A DNA stretch of 64,000 nt from Halobacillus_A sp043497005 (GCF_043497005.1 NZ_JBIEKE010000002.1:558001-622000), one strand, 5' to 3'; positions 18,227 to 26,781 are shown, numbered from the stretch's first letter. A program made the numbers and translations. Notes: generated by a model from the letters alone, not told the origin.

Positions 18227-18530
18227 TGTCCAAAAGCGAGAAACGTTGGATTTGTTCCCATTGCTTTTCTTGTTTTAAAATTTCAAGCTGACGCTGACCA
18301 AACAAATCGAAGTGTGGATGAAGAGGGTCATAATGGATCCACTCTTTTTGGAGTCCATATTGCTTTCCCCAATAAGAAAGCTTGTCTATATCAGAGCACC
18401 CTACTTTTGTCACAGTATCACAACCTGGAAATCGGTCATCCAGCCAATAATGCGTGAGAAAAGAAATACGCCCTTCTTTTACATTCCGCTTCCATTGTAA
18501 AAGCTCTTCTCGCTTTACTCCAAATGCCAT
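18222..18530 (-). CDS. yneQ: Conserved hypothetical protein YneQ
   Basis: A 102-aa soluble protein, MAFGVKREELLQWKRNVK at the start, matching B. subtilis YneQ in position and character. It is basic and aromatic, with two cysteines (DRFPGCDTVTKVGCSD) and an HYDPLHPHFD stretch. No catalytic motif is recognised. The ATG at 18528-18530 has a perfect GGAGG at 6 bases; the longer open frame upstream overlaps yneP. It lies 1 base after the yneP stop, at the end of the AAA-yneP-yneQ operon. Confidence 0.85.
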   Translation of the reverse strand: MAFGVKREELLQWKRNVKEGRISFLTHYWLDDRFPGCDTVTKVGCSDIDKLSYWGKQYGLQKEWIHYDPLHPHFDLFGQRQLEILKQEKQWEQIQRFSLLDK

Positions 18531-18531
18531 A

Positions 18532-18960
18532 CTATTCCTCCGTTTTTTCCATCGCTTGTAAATAAGCTTCATGCCACACAGGAAAATGTTTTCGAATTGA
18601 AATAGGGCGAAAGCTTTCTCGCTTAACAATGACATGCTTCGTCTCGCCTTCTACAGCTACCTTTCCGCTCATATGCTTCACTTCGTATCCGTACGTAATG
18701 CGTAACCCATCATAATCATGAACCCAAGTTTTAATATATACATCGTCGCCATAACGTACGGGCTGTTTAAAGCGAACGGCTGCGTCTACCACAGGAGAAA
18801 CCACTCCTTGCTTTTCAATTTCATGATACAAAAAACCCAAATCTTCAATAAGTGCGGTCCTGCCAATTTCAAACCAGACGAGGTAATTGGCATGATAAAC
18901 TACCCCCATCATATCTGTTTCCTGGTAACGCACCTTAATTGAAGTTTCATTTATTTTCAT
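18532..18960 (-). CDS. yneP: Acyl-CoA thioesterase, hot-dog fold (YneP/YbgC-like)
   Basis: A 142-aa 4-hydroxybenzoyl-CoA thioesterase-type hot-dog protein. The N-terminal motif YQETDMMGVVYHANYLVWFE holds the catalytic aspartate of YbgC-like enzymes, followed by ARTALIEDLGF-type helix residues. It should hydrolyse short or medium acyl-CoA thioesters; the physiological substrate is unknown. Its ribosome site GGGGAGAG lies within the end of the upstream AAA gene and only 3 bases separate stop and start, so the three genes are one transcript. Confidence 0.9.
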   Translation of the reverse strand: MKINETSIKVRYQETDMMGVVYHANYLVWFEIGRTALIEDLGFLYHEIEKQGVVSPVVDAAVRFKQPVRYGDDVYIKTWVHDYDGLRITYGYEVKHMSGKVAVEGETKHVIVKRESFRPISIRKHFPVWHEAYLQAMEKTEE

Positions 18961-18963
18961 AGT

Positions 18964-21231
18964 TTAGCTCTCCCCCCGGACAGTCTGCCAAGCATTTCGC
19001 CAATCAACTTCAGTTAATAAATTCATTTCCGTCTCTTCCTTTGCCTCGAAAAAACGATAGGATTGAAATTGTATTGCTTCATTAATGATATTATTAATGA
19101 AACGCCCGTTGCCTCGAATGTTGTGCAGTCTAAATTGCTCGAGTAGATATTGTCTAGCCTGTTGATCGACTTCATACTCATACTGTTCTGTTAAATATAC
19201 AACCATTTCTAATAACTCTGTTTCAGAGTAATCTGGAAAATGCAGATACTTTTTAAATCGCGATGATAACCCCGGATTACTTTCTATTAGCTGCTGCATC
19301 TCATATTGATAGCCTGCTAAAATAACCACCAGGTTTTCATTATGCTTCGTCATCTCATCCACTAGAGTTTCGATTGCTTCTTTACCAAAGTCATCTCTTC
19401 CTTTACTGTGAAGAGAATAAGCTTCATCTATAAATAATACGCCTCCGAGAGCTTCTCTTACTTTCTTCTTCGTTTTCATCGCTGTTTGTCCAACATATCC
19501 GGCCACAAGGTCACTTCTCGAAACAACTACCATATGACCTCTTTTTAATAACCCGCATTCCTTTAGAATCCGTGCATAAATATCCGCCACCGTAGTCTTC
19601 CCAGTACCAGGGTTACCTGAAAAGACAGAATGAAGCTGGATAGGGACAATCGGTCGTCCATGTTCTTTTCTTTTTTGCTGAGCTTTAACAAATGAAGATA
19701 GCTTTCTGACTTCGTCCTTAACATTCTTTAACCCAATTAGTTGGTGAAGTTCGTCTAAAGGTGATGGCTTCTCACTCTCCTCTCTCGTGTTAAAGTTTAA
19801 GTCTTTTTCATCTATCCGCATATGATCAAGCCAATGATGTTTATCTGCTAAAGAATCAGCTGCTCCTTTTTGGAAAATATTTTTTAAAACCAAGTTTCGT
19901 GTAGTTCTTGCATTACCAAACGACTCGTCCACCCGTGCATTCTCTATCTGAGTTTCTAAAGCACGCAACGCCTGTTGAGTGAAAAAGAAATCATTTTCGA
20001 TCGCAACAGATTCGGCAATATCAAGCAATTCTTTCATTTGATAATCAGGCAGCTGGATATGATTCTGTTCTGGAAATCGGCTGCGCAGTCCAGGGTTTGA
20101 CCATAAAAATTGACGCATTTCTTCTGGATAACCAGCTAAAATAATGGCAAATTTACCCCCATATTCTTTACTAGTCATGGCCGACACAAGCGTATCAATT
20201 ACAGCCTGACCATAGTCATTGCCTGTCTGTCCTTCTCTTTTTAAACTATAAGCTTCATCTATAAAAAGCACACCGCCTACAGCTTGTTTTACATAATTCA
20301 TGGTGTTCTCTTCACTTTGGCCTACGTAAGATCCGACCAAGTGAGAACGATTTACTTCAACTACATCTTTCGTTTCCAGTATACCTAAATCATAGTAAAT
20401 GCTGGCCAGCAATCGAGCGATTGTCGTTTTACCTGTACCTGGGTTTCCTGTAATAATCATATGAAGACCCGGTTCGTCGACCATGGAAAAACCTAAGCTC
20501 TTACGCTGCTGTTGATATTTTAGAAATTGATAATATTTTTTTATATAAGCCTTAACATCATGTAATCCAATCATCTCATCAAACTGTTCTAGTGGATTCT
20601 CTTTATTTTTATTAGTTAATAAACTTGGTAATCGCTGATAGAGCTCATCTTGATCATCGGTCAGTTTCCGGATCCCCTCATTAATTTCTTTAACAGGGAT
20701 AGAAATACGCCGCTGTTGAATAGACTCCAATGCTTCAAGCAAGGTCTCCCTAAGTTCAAGAAGGTGCTCATAGATCTCTTGGTACTGTTTGAGATGAGAG
20801 TTTTTAGCATCTACAAGTGTCTTTTCCGCTAAATCTTGGTTCCATTGCTCAATAATTTGATCTATGTCCGATAATATCGATTGAACCTTTTTGCTTTTGG
20901 CTGAATTGTGGTCTGTTTCGTGCAATATCCATTGTTCAAATGGCCGTTCTTTTAGAAACGTATAGCCTCTCATCATTTGCACGGATGCAAAAAGTTCATT
21001 AACCAACGTGTGAGCTGGGGCCAATTCTCTAGCTTGATCAATAAACTGATCAGCCAGCGTATCTTGAGTAGGGTGTCTTCTTATTCGATAATAAGCAAGT
21101 ATCACGTAAAATGTAGCTTTTAATTCTCTATCCTCTATTTCTTCAACGTTTAAATAACGTAATACATCAATTTCAGAAACAGGAGGTTCTTCATCTAAAT
21201 TCGTCCATTTTTTTAACAATTCAGGTTTCAA
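18964..21231 (-). CDS. Tandem AAA+ ATPase with two SpoVK/CbbX-like modules
   Basis: About 755 aa. An alpha-helical N-terminal region of roughly 220 residues is followed by two complete CbbX/SpoVK-type AAA+ modules. The first has Walker A TGNPGTGKTTIARLL and Walker B GGVLFIDEAYSLKREG; the second has SGNPGTGKTTVADIYARIL and GGVLFIDEAYSLHSKGRDD. Both keep sensor and arginine residues (RSRFPEQNH; SSRFKKYLHF), so both look active. The TTG at 21229-21231 has a GAAGGA site 9 bases upstream; an ATG-ATG seven codons earlier has none and lies close to a TATGAT -10, so the start is uncertain. It leads the operon with yneP and yneQ. A remodelling role is inferred from the fold; the target is unknown. A separate single-module SpoVK is at 39.8 kb. 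Confidence 0.85.
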   Translation of the reverse strand: MKPELLKKWTNLDEEPPVSEIDVLRYLNVEEIEDRELKATFYVILAYYRIRRHPTQDTLADQFIDQARELAPAHTLVNELFASVQMMRGYTFLKERPFEQWILHETDHNSAKSKKVQSILSDIDQIIEQWNQDLAEKTLVDAKNSHLKQYQEIYEHLLELRETLLEALESIQQRRISIPVKEINEGIRKLTDDQDELYQRLPSLLTNKNKENPLEQFDEMIGLHDVKAYIKKYYQFLKYQQQRKSLGFSMVDEPGLHMIITGNPGTGKTTIARLLASIYYDLGILETKDVVEVNRSHLVGSYVGQSEENTMNYVKQAVGGVLFIDEAYSLKREGQTGNDYGQAVIDTLVSAMTSKEYGGKFAIILAGYPEEMRQFLWSNPGLRSRFPEQNHIQLPDYQMKELLDIAESVAIENDFFFTQQALRALETQIENARVDESFGNARTTRNLVLKNIFQKGAADSLADKHHWLDHMRIDEKDLNFNTREESEKPSPLDELHQLIGLKNVKDEVRKLSSFVKAQQKRKEHGRPIVPIQLHSVFSGNPGTGKTTVADIYARILKECGLLKRGHMVVVSRSDLVAGYVGQTAMKTKKKVREALGGVLFIDEAYSLHSKGRDDFGKEAIETLVDEMTKHNENLVVILAGYQYEMQQLIESNPGLSSRFKKYLHFPDYSETELLEMVVYLTEQYEYEVDQQARQYLLEQFRLHNIRGNGRFINNIINEAIQFQSYRFFEAKEETEMNLLTEVDWRNAWQTVRGES

Positions 21232-21479
21232 TGTATCCCGTCCTTCCATCATCGTTATATTTTATCATAATCGAACGATGATGTAGATGAACTTGCCCAG
21301 AACCCGGGGCAGAAGATACCTTGCAGATAAGAGAAACACATCTAAGCAAAACATACGGAGGCATGTGCCCTTTCCTAAAGCAGGGCCTATTACTTAGAAA
21401 GCGAGTGTCTGATGCTGAAGCTGGATGTTAGATCTACAGCTTTGCATTTTAAGTTTCGGTTCGGAGACAGTTAAAAAGC

Positions 21480-21508
21480 TGCTCTTTAGATAAGAGCAGC
21501 TTTATCAG
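21480..21508 (-). terminator. Terminator of tlp
   Basis: AAAGCTGCTCTT and AAGAGCAGCTTT form a 12-bp stem around TAGAT, just after the tlp stop. The minus strand lacks a long T-run (TTTAACTG follows), so this is a probable rather than certain terminator. The remaining bases up to 21253 hold nothing recognisable. Confidence 0.6.
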
Positions 21509-21512
21509 TTAA

Positions 21513-21734
21513 TTATTCTTGATGGCGAGCTTCATCACTAATTTCTTGTCTCATGGCTTCGAGGGATTCTTCTCGTTTCTCATTTTTTCTCTCAATTTGA
21601 GCCTTGTCTTTTTCATTAGACATGCTCATTGTTTCATGGGAAGCTTCGATATTTTCTATCGTATTTTGAACGGCTTCTTGTAATCGTTCTACATTATCTT
21701 CTCGATTGTCTGGATTTGGTTTTTGCTTTGACAT
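21513..21734 (-). CDS. tlp: Small acid-soluble spore protein Tlp
   Basis: This 73-aa hydrophilic protein matches Tlp: PNPDNREDNVERLQEAVQNT, then IENIEASHETM and a lysine/glutamate-rich helix ending QEISDEARHQE. Tlp is a forespore-specific protein packaged in the spore core. In B. subtilis sspN-tlp lies in this place; sspN was not found here. The ATG has GGAGGAG upstream. Sporulation control by SigG is expected but no promoter was identified. Confidence 0.88.
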   Translation of the reverse strand: MSKQKPNPDNREDNVERLQEAVQNTIENIEASHETMSMSNEKDKAQIERKNEKREESLEAMRQEISDEARHQE

Positions 21735-21795
21735 TCTTTCTCTCCTCCTTATTTATCATCTCAAATTATCTTTTGAAGCTTTTCATAAATTATAC

Positions 21796-21832
21796 AAAAA
21801 AATTCCTTCTAATAATTAAGAAGGAATTTTTT
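21796..21832 (-). terminator. Hairpin terminator overlapping the stop codon of the 47-aa gene
   Basis: ATTCCTTCT and AGAAGGAAT pair around TAATTATT and are flanked by A and T runs on both sides. The TAA stop of the small gene lies in the loop. It should terminate transcription on the minus strand and could work in both directions. Confidence 0.8.
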
Positions 21833-21959
21833 TAATCCGCTGATGATGACGCTCTTCAATACGATCTTCAATTTGATCCATTAATTTTTGGTCTTCCAAA
21901 ATCATTTTAATGTTCTCCTGAACACGTTCCTGATAGGTAATCTTTTGTTTCTGTCTCAA
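21816..21959 (-). CDS. Small basic protein, FbpB-family-like, 47 aa
   Basis: A short frame opening with TTG at 21957-21959, nine bases after a consensus AAAGGAG. The 47-residue product starts MRQKQKITYQERVQENIKMI and continues as one charged helix (EDRIEERHHQR). This resembles the FbpB family of small basic proteins, some of which are Fur-regulated helpers of a small RNA in B. subtilis. No Fur box was seen upstream, so iron control is not supported here. It follows the ResA-like gene by about 50 bases and may share its transcript. Confidence 0.65.
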   Translation of the reverse strand: MRQKQKITYQERVQENIKMILEDQKLMDQIEDRIEERHHQRIKKIPS

Positions 21960-22011
21960 TGGAATCCACTCCTTTACCTAAAAAGGATTCCCATATTTTA
22001 CGTGGATATAC

Positions 22012-22614
22012 TTAATTCAGAGCATCTTTCATCTCGATCATGAAATCAAAACTCATTGGTCCCACTTTTCTAGGTTCTTGAACTTGGCCGTCCGTCCCAA
22101 TAAAATACGTAGTTGGAATTGACATTGCTTGATAATCATTGTTTACTTTAGAGTCTTTATCTAACAGTATGGGGAACGTATATCCTTCTTCTTCAATGTA
22201 CTTATCCACATCACTTTCGTTGCTCTCTGTCTCTGTGGCATTGACGGCTAATACAACCACTTCATCACCGTATTCCTCGTGAAACTTCTCCATTTCCGGC
22301 ATTTCTTCTTTACATGGCGGACACCATGTTGCCCAGAAATTAAGAAATACCTTTTGTCCTTCTAACTCTGAAAGTTTTACATTTTTTCCATCAAGAGTTT
22401 CAAGTTCAAAATCAGGGGCTTGATCTCCTACTTGCAAACCAGAAGGTGCATTTGGCGGGGAGATAGATGTTCCTTCCTGACTTGTATCACCAGATGCATC
22501 ATATTCTTGTAATTCGTCTGATGAGTTGTCGGTCTCTTCTTTTCCCACCTCGTTATAAACGATAAAACCAACCAACACAAGCAGGAACAAAGCAGCACCT
22601 ATTTGTTTAATCAT
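22012..22614 (-). CDS. yneN: Membrane-anchored thiol-disulfide oxidoreductase (YneN/ResA-like)
   Basis: A 200-aa protein with an N-terminal signal anchor (residues 4-20), an acidic linker and a TlpA/AhpC-TSA thioredoxin domain. The active site is WATWCPPCKEE (Cys98, Cys101). It faces outside and would reduce disulfides, for example in apocytochrome c or spore proteins; ccdA and ccdC a few kilobases away supply electrons for such proteins. The ATG at 22612-22614 follows AAGGAAGG by 7 bases. The position between citB and tlp matches B. subtilis yneN. Confidence 0.9.
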   Translation of the reverse strand: MIKQIGAALFLLVLVGFIVYNEVGKEETDNSSDELQEYDASGDTSQEGTSISPPNAPSGLQVGDQAPDFELETLDGKNVKLSELEGQKVFLNFWATWCPPCKEEMPEMEKFHEEYGDEVVVLAVNATETESNESDVDKYIEEEGYTFPILLDKDSKVNNDYQAMSIPTTYFIGTDGQVQEPRKVGPMSFDFMIEMKDALN

Positions 22615-22730
22615 CGAAAAACCTTCCTTTATAACCACAGACTTTATTTTTTACTTTGTTAATAAAAGATATGAATCAAAACTTCCAAATAAAACTCAAC
22701 CACTACTTATTATAATTGATTTTTACAAAA

Positions 22731-22764
22731 AGAAAAAACCTGCTGTTCTAAAACAGCAGGTTTT
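22731..22764 (-). terminator. Terminator of citB
   Basis: AAACCTGCTGTT (22736-22747) pairs with AACAGCAGGTTT (22752-22763); the minus strand continues TTTTTTCT. It starts 11 bases after the citB stop. Confidence 0.9.
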
Positions 22765-22774
22765 CCAATTGAAA

Positions 22775-25480
22775 TTAGCTCAGTTTATTACGCAGAACCA
22801 TCTGAAGAATACCGCCATGACGATAGTAATCTACTTCAACCTCACTATCAAATCGTGCGATAACTTCAAATTCTTTCTTCGTTCCATCTTCAGCTGTAGC
22901 CGTTACCTTAACTAAGTCACGAGGTTTTACGGACTCATCTACATCTACATCTAAAGATTCACGTCCAGTTAAGCCTAGAGACTCGATCGTATCGCCTTCT
23001 TTAAACTGTAAAGGCAGTACCCCCATCATAACTAGGTTGGAACGGTGAATACGCTCGAAGCTTTGAGCAATAACAGTCTTAATGCCTAATAGGTCCGTAC
23101 CTTTTGCTGCCCAGTCTCGTGAGCTGCCCATTCCGTAGTCGTCTCCAGCAATAACAGCTAATGAAGTTTCATCTTGCTTATATTTCATAGCAGCTGTATA
23201 AATTGGCATTACTTCTTCAGTTGGCCAGTACGTTGTGTAGCCGCCTTCTGTACCAGGTGCTAACTCGTTACGAATACGGATATTAGCGAATGTTCCTCTC
23301 ATCATTACTTCATGATTACCACGGCGGGAACCGTAAGAATTAAAATTACGAGGTGAAACATTTTTCTCGATCAAATATTCACCGGCAGGCATTGCTTTTG
23401 GAATGGCACCGGCTGGAGAAATATGGTCAGTCGTTACAGAATCACCAAACTTACCGATTACCCGTAAATTGTTTAATGGCTTAACCGTCTCAGGATCAGG
23501 GGCAAGTCCTTCAAAGAAAGGTGGATTTTGAATATACGTGGAATCATCATTCCAGTCGTAAAGTGGTTCATCTGTAGTATTAATTTCATTCCACTTTTCA
23601 TTAGAATTAAAGACATTCTCATACTCTTTGCGGAAGATCTCCGGCGTTACAACGCGTGCTACTTCCGCTTTAATCTCTTCTTGAGAAGGCCAAACATCAT
23701 TAAAGTAAACTGGTTTACCTTCAGTATCAGTTCCAAGCGGTTCATTTTTAAGATCGATATCAACCGTTCCAGCTAATGCGTAGGCAACTACTAGAGGTGG
23801 TGACGCAAGGTAGTTGGCTTTTACCAGCGGGTGAATACGGCCTTCAAAGTTACGGTTACCTGAAAGTACGGAAGAAGCTGTGAGATCACTGTCTGCAATT
23901 GCTTGCTCAATTTCAGGCAATAGTGGACCGGAGTTACCAATACAAGTTGTACAGCCATAGCCGACAAGGTTAAACCCTAGCTTATCTAAATACTGCATTA
24001 AGCCTGAGTCTTCCAAATATCTAGTTACAACTTTCGAACCAGGAGCTAGAGACGTTTTTACATAGTCAGGAACGTCTAACCCAAGATCTACAGCTTTTTT
24101 AGCTACAAGACCTGCCCCTAACATAACGTGAGGGTTTGAGGTGTTTGTACAAGAAGTGATCGCTGCGATCGCAAGAGCTCCTGTTTTCATAACAGATTTT
24201 TTACCATTAGCAAATTCGACTTCAACTTCTTTGTCGAACTCCTTCTTATCAAGCCCGAATCCGTGGTTTCCAGCAGGACCTGTAATTGCTTTTTCAAATG
24301 ATTTCTTCATTTGAGAAAGCGGAATGAGATCTTGAGGACGTTTAGGACCAGATAAGTTAGGTTCCAGTTCTCCGAGATCGATTTCAACCAGCTTAGTAAA
24401 TTCAGGGTCTTCTAGTGAAGGATCATACCAGAGGCTGTTTTCTTTACAGTATTTTTCAACTATTTCGATTTGTTCTTCACTACGGCCTGTTAGACGCAAG
24501 TACTCAAGGGATTCATTATCTACAGGGAAGAAACCGCAGGTAGCCCCATATTCAGGCGCCATATTGGAAATCGTAGCACGATCGGCCAGCGGCATCTCTT
24601 GAAGACCAGGACCGAAAAACTCTACAAATTTTCCAACCACGTTTTGTTGTCTTAATTTTTGTGTCACTTTAAGAGCTAAATCCGTAGCTGTCGTCCCTTG
24701 AGGGAAGCTACCGTTTAGCTTAACACCGATAACCTCTGGAGCAGGAAAGTATGATGGCTGTCCAAGCATTCCCGCTTCAGCTTCGATTCCGCCTACACCC
24801 CATCCTAAGATACCAAGACCATTGATCATCGTAGTATGCGAGTCGGTTCCAACCAGTGTATCCGGGTAAGTATCATAAGTGCCCTCATCATTCTCTATTG
24901 CATGAACAACATTGGCAATGTATTCTAAGTTAACTTGGTGAACAATCCCAGTTGCTGGAGGAACTGCACGATAATTATCAAAGGCTTTTTGAGCCCAATG
25001 TAAAAACTCATAACGTTCTTGGTTACGTTCAAACTCAAGCTCCATATTCACATTCAGTGAATCAGGTGTACCATACTTGTCTACTTGTACAGAGTGATCA
25101 ATAACAAGATCTACTGGCACTTCCGGGTTGATTTTATCAGGGCTGCCTCCTAAATCTACCATCGCTTTACGCAGTGATGCTAAATCTACTACAGCAGGTA
25201 CCCCGGTAAAGTCCTGTAAGATTACGCGAGAAGGCTTAAATGGTACATCCTCCCCTTTAGAATTACTAGTTCCCCAGTTTGCTAAACTCTCTACATGTTC
25301 ATCTTTAATAACACGACCATCATGTTGACGAAGCAGAGATTCAAGTAGAATACGGATCGAAAAAGGCAGACGAGAAATCTTGCCATGTCCCGCATCTTCT
25401 AAGGCTTTTAGTTCGTAATAGTTGTACGTTTGGCCATTCAAATCAAATTGTTTGCGAGCATTAAATGCATTGCTAGCCAT
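22775..25480 (-). CDS. citB: Aconitate hydratase (aconitase A)
   Basis: Interconverts citrate and isocitrate in the TCA cycle. The 901 residues match the IRP1/AcnA class. Cluster cysteines lie in SCTNTSNPHVM and YGCTTCIGNSGPL, and the swivel domain contains GDDYGMGSSRDWAAKG. Bacillus aconitase also binds iron-responsive RNA; the sequence is compatible with that. The ATG at 25478-25480 begins MASNAFNARKQFDLNGQTY, the family's usual start, so the 52 extra upstream codons are discarded. A promoter with an overlapping palindrome lies about 115 bases upstream. Confidence 0.97.
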   Translation of the reverse strand: MASNAFNARKQFDLNGQTYNYYELKALEDAGHGKISRLPFSIRILLESLLRQHDGRVIKDEHVESLANWGTSNSKGEDVPFKPSRVILQDFTGVPAVVDLASLRKAMVDLGGSPDKINPEVPVDLVIDHSVQVDKYGTPDSLNVNMELEFERNQERYEFLHWAQKAFDNYRAVPPATGIVHQVNLEYIANVVHAIENDEGTYDTYPDTLVGTDSHTTMINGLGILGWGVGGIEAEAGMLGQPSYFPAPEVIGVKLNGSFPQGTTATDLALKVTQKLRQQNVVGKFVEFFGPGLQEMPLADRATISNMAPEYGATCGFFPVDNESLEYLRLTGRSEEQIEIVEKYCKENSLWYDPSLEDPEFTKLVEIDLGELEPNLSGPKRPQDLIPLSQMKKSFEKAITGPAGNHGFGLDKKEFDKEVEVEFANGKKSVMKTGALAIAAITSCTNTSNPHVMLGAGLVAKKAVDLGLDVPDYVKTSLAPGSKVVTRYLEDSGLMQYLDKLGFNLVGYGCTTCIGNSGPLLPEIEQAIADSDLTASSVLSGNRNFEGRIHPLVKANYLASPPLVVAYALAGTVDIDLKNEPLGTDTEGKPVYFNDVWPSQEEIKAEVARVVTPEIFRKEYENVFNSNEKWNEINTTDEPLYDWNDDSTYIQNPPFFEGLAPDPETVKPLNNLRVIGKFGDSVTTDHISPAGAIPKAMPAGEYLIEKNVSPRNFNSYGSRRGNHEVMMRGTFANIRIRNELAPGTEGGYTTYWPTEEVMPIYTAAMKYKQDETSLAVIAGDDYGMGSSRDWAAKGTDLLGIKTVIAQSFERIHRSNLVMMGVLPLQFKEGDTIESLGLTGRESLDVDVDESVKPRDLVKVTATAEDGTKKEFEVIARFDSEVEVDYYRHGGILQMVLRNKLS

Positions 25481-25595
25481 AATTCCTTTTACCCCCTCTT
25501 CAATAATTAAATGGCATATTCCTTGATCGGTATTGCCATTCCCCAATGTGTCATTTGCTTTCTTTTTCTGAAAAGTCCACAAATATGCATCCTTT

Positions 25596-25632
25596 ATTGT
25601 ATATGAAAACGATTTATAAGTAAAATATTTAC
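25596..25632 (-). promoter_or_regulatory. citB promoter with overlapping palindrome
   Basis: On the minus strand TTTACT (25619-25624) and TACAAT (25596-25601) are 17 bases apart. A palindrome GTAAA-ATA-TTTAC (25620-25632) covers the -35. B. subtilis citB is repressed at a similar place by CcpC in response to citrate, so this may be that operator; the exact CcpC consensus was not matched. Confidence 0.5.
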
Positions 25633-25737
25633 GCAAATTTTTTATGATTTCGACACAGTTGGAAAGTAGCTTGTCTTTCGAATCATATGGTTTTATAATA
25701 AATGATAATACTTATTAAATGAAACAGGTGATGTTTT

Positions 25738-26166
25738 ATGTCAGGCGGTTTTGCCCTGTTTATCATAGGGTGGATAGTTTTAATGATCGGCCTTATGAGC
25801 ATTGGCGGCTTTTTTATGTTTCGGAAGTTTTTAAAGAGAATGCCGAAAGAAGATGGAAAATCAACAATGGATTGGGAAGAATATTATGTAGATCAGACCA
25901 TTCATATGTGGTCGAACGAGCAAAAAGCATTGCTTGAAGAACTTGTTTCCCCTGTCCCTGAATTATTTCGCGACGTGGCAAAGCAAAAAATTGCAGGCCG
26001 TATCGGACAAGTAGCACTGGAAAAAAATAGTCGAGAGATTACCGAAGATATTATTATTGAAGGGTATATTTTAGCAACCCCTAAAAGAGATCATAAATTT
26101 CTTATTAAGAAACTTGAAGAAAAACAGATTGATATTACTCCCTACCAACCATTATTTGAACAATAA
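25738..26166 (+). CDS. yneK: DUF2621 family membrane protein (YneK)
   Basis: A 142-aa protein with one N-terminal transmembrane helix (about residues 5-28) and a cytoplasmic remainder containing DWEEYYVDQTIHMWSNEQK. It matches B. subtilis YneK (DUF2621), which is also found between ccdC and citB. Function is unknown. The ATG follows AGGTGATG. It is convergent with ccdC; the hairpin that should end it is a degraded copy of the ccdC terminator. Confidence 0.88.
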   Translation: MSGGFALFIIGWIVLMIGLMSIGGFFMFRKFLKRMPKEDGKSTMDWEEYYVDQTIHMWSNEQKALLEELVSPVPELFRDVAKQKIAGRIGQVALEKNSREITEDIIIEGYILATPKRDHKFLIKKLEEKQIDITPYQPLFEQ

Positions 26167-26170
26167 AAAA

Positions 26171-26199
26171 GATCGTACTCTATTAAAGAGCACAATCTT
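26171..26199 (+). repeat. Left copy of a duplicated terminator hairpin
   Basis: The 29 bases match 26752-26780 at 26 positions. Two changes break stem pairs, and no T-run follows, so this copy is probably a weak terminator for yneK. The pair of copies brackets the IS remnant and looks like its target-site duplication. Confidence 0.6.
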
Positions 26200-26751
26200 C
26201 AGCTTGTGGAGAAACCCCAGTTTCTCAGCAAGCTTTTTTTCTTGCCGGCAGGAGCGAAAGCCCCTTCCCTTTTCCTCGTTTGGAATCGGCAGCGGGCAAT
26301 AACTCCAAATACATCTCTTTGAGCGAGGCCGTGACAAATGGGGTTAGTCAAGTATCCGCATATAAACCAACAGCTTCAATATCAAATTCGAATCGCTCGA
26401 TCTGACGGTCTAAACGTTGTAAATAAGGCTTGGAATCATGAATGTTTCCTGGTGTGACGTCTAGTACCTGCAGGGCTTCTCTTGACTGCTCGTCCCGCAG
26501 AAGTCGGCACTTTTTCCGTTCCTTTGACCAAAATGTAATGTTGAAACCTTCGTAATGTGAACGCCTTAGATCTATCTCTAAAAAGGGTTTGAGGAAACGG
26601 CGAGACTCCTGAAGGAAATGGGAATCAGGTGTGACCCTGGAGGCTGATAAAGCCCGAGGAGGCACACCATTTTCCCGCGGAAAGGAAGTCGTTCCTTTAC
26701 ATCTCTAAAGCAAGGAATTCTACACTCTTTAAGGTTTCTCTACAAGTTAAA
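26200..26751 (-). mobile_element. Remnant of an IS1182-like insertion sequence
   Basis: About 550 bases bounded by imperfect terminal inverted repeats: AGCTTGTGGAGAAACC (26201-26216) and GGTTTCTCTACAAGTT (26733-26748), 14 of 16 matching when reversed. Inside, the minus strand encodes a transposase fragment with LDVTPGNIHDSKPYLQRLDR and FDIEAVGL, typical of the catalytic region of IS1182-type DDE transposases. The frame is broken soon after (the usual GLDAGY is lost) and both ends of the protein are missing. A full element would be about three times as long, so this is an internally deleted relic. Confidence 0.7.
26348..26665 (-). pseudogene. Broken IS1182-like transposase fragment
   Basis: About 105 codons stay open, with recognisable transposase sequence in the C-terminal half (REALQVLDVTPGNIHDSKPY). 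The N-terminal half matches nothing obvious and may be frameshifted or scrambled. The conserved DDE residues beyond GLYADT are gone, so it cannot be active. Confidence 0.6.
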
Positions 26752-26780
26752 AATCGTGCTCTATTAAAGAGCACGATCTT
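26749..26780 (-). terminator. Terminator of ccdC (right copy of the duplicated hairpin)
   Basis: ATCGTGCTC and GAGCACGAT pair perfectly around TATTAAA; the minus strand then reads TTTTTAAC. It begins a few bases after the ccdC stop and is the intact copy of the duplicated hairpin. Confidence 0.85.
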
Positions 26781-26781
26781 T

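Noticed and set aside
21253..21475. Possible small RNA or second IS scar between the AAA gene and tlp
   Set aside because: Some short inverted repeats are present but no coherent structure, inverted ends or open frame could be supported.
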